This document shows, one piece after another, positions 5,814 through 10,090 of a stretch of DNA of 10,090 nt. The position numbers were made by a program, and so were the translations under genes. Location: NCBI GenBank assembly GCA_003223675.1, contig QHVW01000238.1:1-10090 (forward strand), read 5' to 3'. The DNA is from Acidobacteriota bacterium. GTDB taxonomy: Bacteria; Acidobacteriota; Thermoanaerobaculia; Multivoradales; UBA5704. The notes below the pieces were generated by a model. It did not search any database and was not told where the DNA came from. It was given only the letters and a program-made list of their open reading frames with translations. Numbering within the stretch: position 1 is the stretch's first letter; each line of letters begins with the position of its first letter.

Positions 5814-7582
5814 AGACGCACGTCGGACCGTATCGGATCGAAGAGATGCTCGGGCGGGGCGGGATGGGAGTGGTGTACCGCGGCACCCACGAGCACCTGG
5901 GGCGGCAGGTGGCGATCAAGGAGCTGGCGCCGGAGCTGACCCAGCAGCCGGAGTTCAAGGAGCGGTTCTTCGCCGAGGCGCGGACGCAGGCCCGTCTCCA
6001 TCACCCCAACATCGTCACGGTCTTCGATCTGATCGAAGAGCAGGGCGAGTTCTTCATCGTCATGGAATACGTCGCGGGGCGTTCCTGTGACGAGCTCCTC
6101 AAGGAGAGCGCCGGCCGCGGGCTGGGCCTCGGGGAGGCGGCCGGCATCTTCTCCCAGGTGCTGTCGGCCCTCGACTACGCCCACTCGGAAGGGGTGATCC
6201 ACCGCGACGTCAAGCCCTCCAACGTGCTCCTCACCACCGACGGCCGGGTCAAGCTGATGGATTTCGGCATCGCCCTGCTGGTGGGCGACAAGCGCCTGAC
6301 GGCGTCGCAGGCCTCGATCGGCACGCCGGTCTACATGTCTCCCGAGCAGATCCTGCGTCCGCGGACGACCGATCACCGGACCGACATCTACAGCGCCGCC
6401 ATCGTCTTCCACGAGATGCTCGCCGGCGTTCCACCGTTCGACGGCGAGAGCATGTACGAGATCAACAAGCTCCAGATCGAGGCGCCGCCGCCCGACCTGA
6501 CCGCCCTGAATCCGGCGGTGCCGCCGGCGGTTTCGGCGGTAGTCACGCGGGCCCTCGCCAAGAACCCGGACGAGCGGTTCGCGAGCGCCGGCGAGATGCT
6601 GCGCGCGCTGCGGGAGGCCCTGCCGGGAACGGCCGGCATGGCGACCGTTCCCGCTGCCGCCGCTCCCCAGCCCCCCACCCTGCCACTTCCCAAGACCGCC
6701 ACTCCGGCGGTGACCGCCGCCCCCGCGCCTCAGCCCTCCATGGTTGCAAGCCGCAAGAGCGGGCCGCCCTGGAAGCTGCTGATCCCGGCCGCCGCGGCCG
6801 TGGTGATCCTGGCCGGAGTGGCGATGGCCTTTTTCCTCCGCAGCTCGCCGCCGCCTGCCACCGATCAGGGGACCGCCACCGCTGCCATCGTCGAGCCTTC
6901 CACCGCCGCGCCGCCCGCGCCCGTGGTGCCGGTGCAGACCAGCGGGCCGGCTCCGGCCGCACCTCGGGACGGCCAGGTCCGACCGGCCGACCTCGCGCCG
7001 ATCGTCCAGACCATGACCGGCGGCGCCAAGCCCTCTCCCGATCCAAAGCCCCGGGAAAGCCGGCCGCCGAGCCCGCCCCAGCCTCCGCCTCCGGACAGCC
7101 GCAAAATCGATCAGGAGACCCATCAGCGGGAGGTTGCGCAGGTCCGGGAAGCGCTGCGGAAGGGGATCGACAGCGTCCGCGAGGACCTCAACGCCCAGCG
7201 CTTCACCGCCGCCCGTGAGCGGTTGCGCCGGCTCCAGGAGACCGCCGTGCCTTATCGCGCCGATCTGATCGACGAGGTGGCCAGCTTGCAGGCCCTCGAT
7301 CAGGAGGTCACCAGCCAGCAGATCTCGGCGAAGACCGACGACGAAGTCCGGAAAGCGGGCTGGAAACGGCGCCTGCAGGAGATCCGCGGGCTCCTGCAGG
7401 ACAGGCACTACCCCGAAGCTCAGACGCTGGCCAACAAGCTGGCCGGCGAGGCCGGCGTGCCCGACGAGATCGCCTCCGAAGCCCGGGACCTCAGCGCCCA
7501 GGCGGACCAGGAGATGAAAAACATATTCCATAAGACGACGGTGAAAACCAAAGACGAAGTGGTGAAAAAACCACCCCGTTGA
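5810..7582 (+). CDS. PknB-type Ser/Thr protein kinase with TM helix and helical extracytoplasmic domain
   Basis: A 590-aa canonical bacterial Hanks-type kinase. Residues 8-270 form the kinase domain: glycine loop LGRGGMGVVY (14-23), Lys37 in VAIKEL, HRDVKPSN (131-138), DFG (151-153), activation segment with Thr164, Ser166, Ser169 and Thr172 (IGTPVYMSPE), and TDIYS in helix F. It is an RD kinase and should autophosphorylate. An Ala/Pro-rich juxtamembrane linker follows, then one TM helix (about 321-343). After another Pro-rich stretch, residues about 432-575 are Glu/Arg/Gln-rich helical or coiled-coil sequence outside the membrane, unlike PASTA repeats, and may be a sensor or oligomerisation module. 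The start is GTG 5810, with AAGGAG (5797-5802) 7 nt upstream and a GTGA overlap with the previous gene. Likely substrates are the FHA proteins of the locus; that is inference. Confidence 0.94.
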   Translation: MKTHVGPYRIEEMLGRGGMGVVYRGTHEHLGRQVAIKELAPELTQQPEFKERFFAEARTQARLHHPNIVTVFDLIEEQGEFFIVMEYVAGRSCDELLKESAGRGLGLGEAAGIFSQVLSALDYAHSEGVIHRDVKPSNVLLTTDGRVKLMDFGIALLVGDKRLTASQASIGTPVYMSPEQILRPRTTDHRTDIYSAAIVFHEMLAGVPPFDGESMYEINKLQIEAPPPDLTALNPAVPPAVSAVVTRALAKNPDERFASAGEMLRALREALPGTAGMATVPAAAAPQPPTLPLPKTATPAVTAAPAPQPSMVASRKSGPPWKLLIPAAAAVVILAGVAMAFFLRSSPPPATDQGTATAAIVEPSTAAPPAPVVPVQTSGPAPAAPRDGQVRPADLAPIVQTMTGGAKPSPDPKPRESRPPSPPQPPPPDSRKIDQETHQREVAQVREALRKGIDSVREDLNAQRFTAARERLRRLQETAVPYRADLIDEVASLQALDQEVTSQQISAKTDDEVRKAGWKRRLQEIRGLLQDRHYPEAQTLANKLAGEAGVPDEIASEARDLSAQADQEMKNIFHKTTVKTKDEVVKKPPR

Positions 7583-7587
7583 ACCTC

Positions 7588-7596
7588 GAGGGAGGG
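7588..7596 (+). promoter_or_regulatory. Ribosome binding site deciding the start of the glycine-zipper gene
   Basis: GAGGGAGGG sits immediately before ATG 7597 and 6 nt before ATG 7603. The spacing favours 7603, which also gives a clean signal peptide beginning MKRYIAM. TTG 7579 in the same frame would overlap the kinase stop and place the binding site inside the gene. Confidence 0.6.
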
Positions 7597-7602
7597 ATGA
7601 AC

Positions 7603-8319
7603 ATGAAGCGATATATCGCGATGGTATCGATCGTAGCCCTGTCCCTGCCATTGGCGGGATCTCCCGGCTGGGGCCAGGACGCGGCCCAGCAGCAGGACAC
7701 TCAACAGCAGGCCCAGGCGGAGAACGCCAAACCGCAGCCGAAGAACATCAAGGAGTGGGTCTCCGTCAACCGGTCACGGAAATCTGCCGTGAAGGGCGCC
7801 GTCGTCGGCGCGATCGCCGGCGCTCTGCTCTTCGGAGCCAAGGGGAAGAACCCCCTGGTGGGAGCTGCCGCCGGAGCCGTGGCCGGCGGAGTGGCCGGCT
7901 ATCTGATCGGTCACCACAACGACACGGTTTATTACAGCCGCGACCAGGCCATCCAGATGGCGGGCTATAAGCCCTCCGATGGCTATGTGCTGAAGATCCA
8001 GGACGTCCGCTTCGATCCCGAGACCATTAAGCCGGGCGAGAAGGCGACCATGCACATCCGCTACCTGGTGATCGGTCCGGATCCAAAAGAGACCATCAAG
8101 ATCAATTGCTACCGAGGGATCAAATATCAGGACAAATATCTGACCGGCGAGCAGGCGACGCTCAAGGTGCCCCACGGCGGCGGCGTGGTGGAATCCACCG
8201 CCGAGTTCACTCTGCCTGCCGAAGCGCCGGTCGGCACCTACACCGCCGAAGCCCAGATGGAGGATGAGGGCGGACGGATGAACCAGTCGGGCACGAGCCC
8301 GCTCTACATCGCTTCCTAG
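7603..8319 (+). CDS. Exported glycine-zipper protein with C-terminal beta-sandwich-like domain
   Basis: A 238-aa envelope protein. Residues 1-24 form a signal peptide (MKRYIAMVSIVALSLPLAG, probable cleavage after GWG). A Gln-rich stretch (about 26-46) is followed by two glycine-zipper helices: Gly65, 69, 73 with Gly78, and Gly87, 91, 95, 99, 103, spaced every four residues. This is the pattern of glycine-zipper outer-membrane proteins of the 17-kDa antigen/OmpA-associated type, which pack tightly in or on membranes. Residues about 120-236 are beta-rich (KIQDVRFDPETIKPGEKATM, then IKINCYRGIKYQ, then APVGTYTAEAQMED) and look like an Ig-like or ligand-binding sandwich. No lipobox Cys is present. 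It starts 20 nt after the kinase stop, so it is probably co-transcribed, perhaps as an envelope partner of the kinase sensor domains. The family call for the C-terminal part is open. Confidence 0.82.
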   Translation: MKRYIAMVSIVALSLPLAGSPGWGQDAAQQQDTQQQAQAENAKPQPKNIKEWVSVNRSRKSAVKGAVVGAIAGALLFGAKGKNPLVGAAAGAVAGGVAGYLIGHHNDTVYYSRDQAIQMAGYKPSDGYVLKIQDVRFDPETIKPGEKATMHIRYLVIGPDPKETIKINCYRGIKYQDKYLTGEQATLKVPHGGGVVESTAEFTLPAEAPVGTYTAEAQMEDEGGRMNQSGTSPLYIAS

Positions 8320-8379
8320 CGCGCCGGCTCGCGTTCCGGCCACCGGCCTGCTCTCATACGAGGAGGAGGGAGAGAATCC

Positions 8380-9618
8380 ATGTGCGCTTTCGTCGTCTTC
8401 TTCATGCTCTTGCTGGGGGGGGCGCTGGCGGTCCTGTCGCAGGCGCTCAAGCGCGTTCCACTCGGCGCCGTCGGCGTGGTGATCCTCATGGGCCGCCGCA
8501 CGAACGACGTCCGGCCCGAGGGGGTCACCGTGGTCTGGCCGTTCGTCTCCGAGTTGGTGTTGATCTATCCGCGCGAGCGCCAGGTGGACATTGCAAAGGC
8601 CACGTACTACACCGCCGATCGCGTACGGATCGCCTTCAAGACCACGCTCCGGGTGGCGGTCACCAACGCCGCCGCCCTGTTCGACCAGGGGCCTGGGACC
8701 TACCGGCCCTTCATGAAGGAGGAGGAGCAGGGTCAGGAGACCAACGTCGCGCTGGGTGGCCTGATACAGAATTCGATCCGCGAGACGGTGCAGGCGATGC
8801 GGATCGACGAGGTCCTCTTCGGCGGCCAGACGGGGTTCCAGCCGGCTTTGCGCGAGCGGATCCGCGCCGAGCTCGGCCGGACGGCGCAGCGCTGGGGCCT
8901 GGGTGTGGTGGAGGTCTGGCTCACCGAGGTCGACGCGGACGATCCGAAGATGAAGCAGGCCGTCGAGGCCGAGGTGCGGGAGGAGATGGAGGGGAGGGGA
9001 CGCCTGGCTTCGTGGAAGGCGCAGATCCAGAAGGGCATGCTGTTCAACGAGGTGGCGTTGCAGATGTCCGAGCAGGCCCGCCGGGAGGGGCGCGATCTGC
9101 CCCCTGAAGAGGCCCGGAGCTTCCTGCTCGGCTTCTATCACGACGAGAGCGCCCTCGAGGTGGCCTTGCGCGCGGCGGGCGGGCACAACGACCTCATGGG
9201 CCTCTTCTATCTGCAGCACATGGGGCTGCCGCTGCCGAGCCAGGCGCCGCTCGGCCTCAGCGGCATGGGAGCGCCCGCGCGGCCGGTCGCCGCGCTGAGC
9301 GCCGCGCCCGCCCCGGGAGGGGCGCACGAGGGGAGCTTCGTGATCGGCCGCGAAGGGGACATCGTGATCGACGGAGACGGCATCTCGCGTCAACACGCCC
9401 GCCTCGTGGTCGCGAACGGACGGATGAGCGTGATCGACCTGGGGTCCACCAACGGCACGTTCGTGAGCGGCCGGAAGCTGGGGCCGAAAGAGGCGGCTCC
9501 CCTCGGAGCGCGCGACACCCTGGGCCTCGGCAAGACGATCGTGGTGACGGTCGAGCAACTGGCGGCGGCGACCCAGACGCGCACCCTGCGTCCCAGCGCG
9601 CCGACCGTGGGAGGTTGA
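8380..9618 (+). CDS. SPFH (band 7/stomatin-like) protein fused to C-terminal FHA domain
   Basis: A 412-aa protein. Residues 3-20 are an N-terminal hydrophobic anchor. Residues about 25-250 match an SPFH/band 7 domain: RVPLGAVGVVILMGRR, a VRPEGVTVVWPFV segment, YTADRVRIAFKTTLRVAV, then IRETVQAMRIDEVLFG and RWGLGVVEVWLTEVDADD, followed by a charged helix. SPFH proteins oligomerise into membrane microdomain scaffolds. A flexible Ala/Pro/Gly region leads to an intact FHA domain (about 316-395): IGREGDIVI (Gly323-Arg324), ISRQHARL (Ser336-His339) and DLGSTNGTFVSG (Ser356-Thr360). All phosphothreonine-contact positions are canonical, unlike the zinc-ribbon paralogue. The last 15 residues contain TQTRTLRPS, a possible phosphoacceptor tail. 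ATG 8380 follows AGGAGGAGGGAG (8361-8372). It likely anchors phosphorylated partners to a membrane scaffold. The CHAT gene begins 4 nt downstream. Confidence 0.9.
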   Translation: MCAFVVFFMLLLGGALAVLSQALKRVPLGAVGVVILMGRRTNDVRPEGVTVVWPFVSELVLIYPRERQVDIAKATYYTADRVRIAFKTTLRVAVTNAAALFDQGPGTYRPFMKEEEQGQETNVALGGLIQNSIRETVQAMRIDEVLFGGQTGFQPALRERIRAELGRTAQRWGLGVVEVWLTEVDADDPKMKQAVEAEVREEMEGRGRLASWKAQIQKGMLFNEVALQMSEQARREGRDLPPEEARSFLLGFYHDESALEVALRAAGGHNDLMGLFYLQHMGLPLPSQAPLGLSGMGAPARPVAALSAAPAPGGAHEGSFVIGREGDIVIDGDGISRQHARLVVANGRMSVIDLGSTNGTFVSGRKLGPKEAAPLGARDTLGLGKTIVVTVEQLAAATQTRTLRPSAPTVGG

Positions 9619-9622
9619 CGCC

Positions 9623-10090
9623 ATGTCCCAGCACACCGCCTCCAGCCTTGCCGCAGCCCCTGCCGCCAAGCTCGAAGCCGCGGATCCCGACCTGATCCTC
9701 ACTGTGATGCAGGAGACGCTCGCGGACGGCCGCAAGGCGCTCACGTTTCTCGCCAAAGCGCGGGACCCGGAGCTGAATCTCTATTTCAAGAAGTTCGAAT
9801 CGGAGCCGTTCAACGGCGAGCCTCACGAGCGCTTCCGGGAGCTTTTTCGCGACATCGCGAAGGTACCCAAAGGAGCCTCGGAGGACTGGCTTGCGGGGCG
9901 TGGGACCCAGCTCTACACAGAGCTCCTTCCCGAGCCGCTGCAACGCCGTCTCTGTGGCTTGGTCGGCGCGGTCCGGACGGTCCAGATCCTTTCCAACGAG
10001 GCGTGGATCCCCTGGGAGCTGTTGAAGCTCCAAGACCCCGAGGATCCGTCGTCCTCCGGGCCTTTCCTCGTGGAAGCCTTCAGCCTCACC
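9623..10090 (+). CDS. N-terminal part of a CHAT-type caspase-like peptidase (continues beyond window)
   Basis: ATG 9623 opens a frame that stays open to the window end (156 residues). Early sequence is helical and charged (DLILTVMQETLADGRKALTF). The segment SNEAWIPWELLKL (about 124-136) followed by GPFLVEAFSLT matches the entry to CHAT (caspase HetF-associated) domains, where a hydrophobic strand leads to PWELL and then a bound or covered loop before the catalytic His and Cys. Those catalytic residues would lie beyond the window, so activity cannot be judged. No TPR repeats are visible ahead of the domain. It is separated by only 4 nt from the SPFH-FHA gene and must be co-transcribed with it, which suggests the peptidase is controlled by, or recruited to, the SPFH-FHA scaffold. 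Confidence 0.75.
   Translation, partial: MSQHTASSLAAAPAAKLEAADPDLILTVMQETLADGRKALTFLAKARDPELNLYFKKFESEPFNGEPHERFRELFRDIAKVPKGASEDWLAGRGTQLYTELLPEPLQRRLCGLVGAVRTVQILSNEAWIPWELLKLQDPEDPSSSGPFLVEAFSLT

Noticed and set aside
5738..7651. Long - strand open frame opposite the PknB-type kinase
   Set aside because: The + strand kinase has every catalytic motif; the antisense product shows no family signature.
8320..8379. Possible terminator (GCCGG...CCGGC) between the glycine-zipper and SPFH-FHA genes
   Set aside because: Only a 5-bp stem with an 8-nt loop and no T-run follows; the strong ribosome binding site and short gap suggest read-through.
257..9618. Type VI secretion threonine-phosphorylation module
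   Set aside because: Kinase, PP2C and FHA are shared with that pathway, but no Tss sheath, tube, baseplate or membrane-complex gene is present, and SPFH/CHAT/trypsin are not part of it.
7774..9756. Long - strand open frame opposite the glycine-zipper, SPFH-FHA and CHAT genes
   Set aside because: Crosses three good + strand genes and has a low-complexity His/Arg/Leu-rich product.
1..10090. CRISPR arrays, tRNA/rRNA genes, insertion sequences or long direct repeats
   Set aside because: None seen by eye: no regularly spaced repeats, no tRNA-like folds, no transposase-like protein and no terminal inverted repeats.

Overview
This is a GC-rich window (roughly 70% G+C by eye) in which every gene I accept lies on the + strand. 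Spacing is tight: several genes overlap by 4 nt (GTGA) or are separated by 4 to about 60 nt, so most of it reads as one long operon. Signal peptides, a glycine-zipper envelope protein and transmembrane Ser/Thr kinases with extracytoplasmic tails suggest a diderm, high-GC, signalling-rich bacterium such as an Acidobacteriota or Myxococcota relative. That placement is inference; there is no rRNA or phylogenetic marker here.

Layout. 1-165 is the 3' end of a gene whose last residues look like the C-terminus of a CHAT/caspase-like peptidase. A 91-nt gap with a small inverted repeat follows. Then come a PP2C phosphatase (257-1102), a double zinc-ribbon plus FHA protein (1099-1914), an N-terminal FHA fragment (1944 on) out of frame with a membrane-anchored trypsin-like protease (2180-3361), an atypical non-RD Ser/Thr kinase with one TM helix (3383-4567), an exported protein with a proline/alanine linker and a possible PH/GRAM-like C-terminus (4578-5813), a canonical PknB-type kinase with TM and helical extracytoplasmic tail (5810-7582), an exported glycine-zipper protein with a C-terminal beta domain (7603-8319), an SPFH (band 7) protein fused to a C-terminal FHA domain (8380-9618), and the start of a CHAT-type peptidase (9623 to the window edge).

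How it may work. The locus has phospho-writers (two kinases), an eraser (PP2C) and at least three phosphothreonine-reader FHA domains. The readers are attached to a zinc-ribbon adaptor, a membrane protease and an SPFH membrane scaffold, and peptidase-like CHAT genes sit at both ends. A reasonable model is a membrane-associated phosphothreonine circuit that recruits FHA proteins to an SPFH platform and controls one or more proteases. The domain calls are visible in the sequence; the circuit, its trigger and its output are inference. The most striking points are the SPFH-FHA fusion, the coupling of a PP2C/kinase/FHA set to trypsin and CHAT peptidases, and an apparent deletion/frameshift that has removed the centre of the FHA domain of the protease gene.
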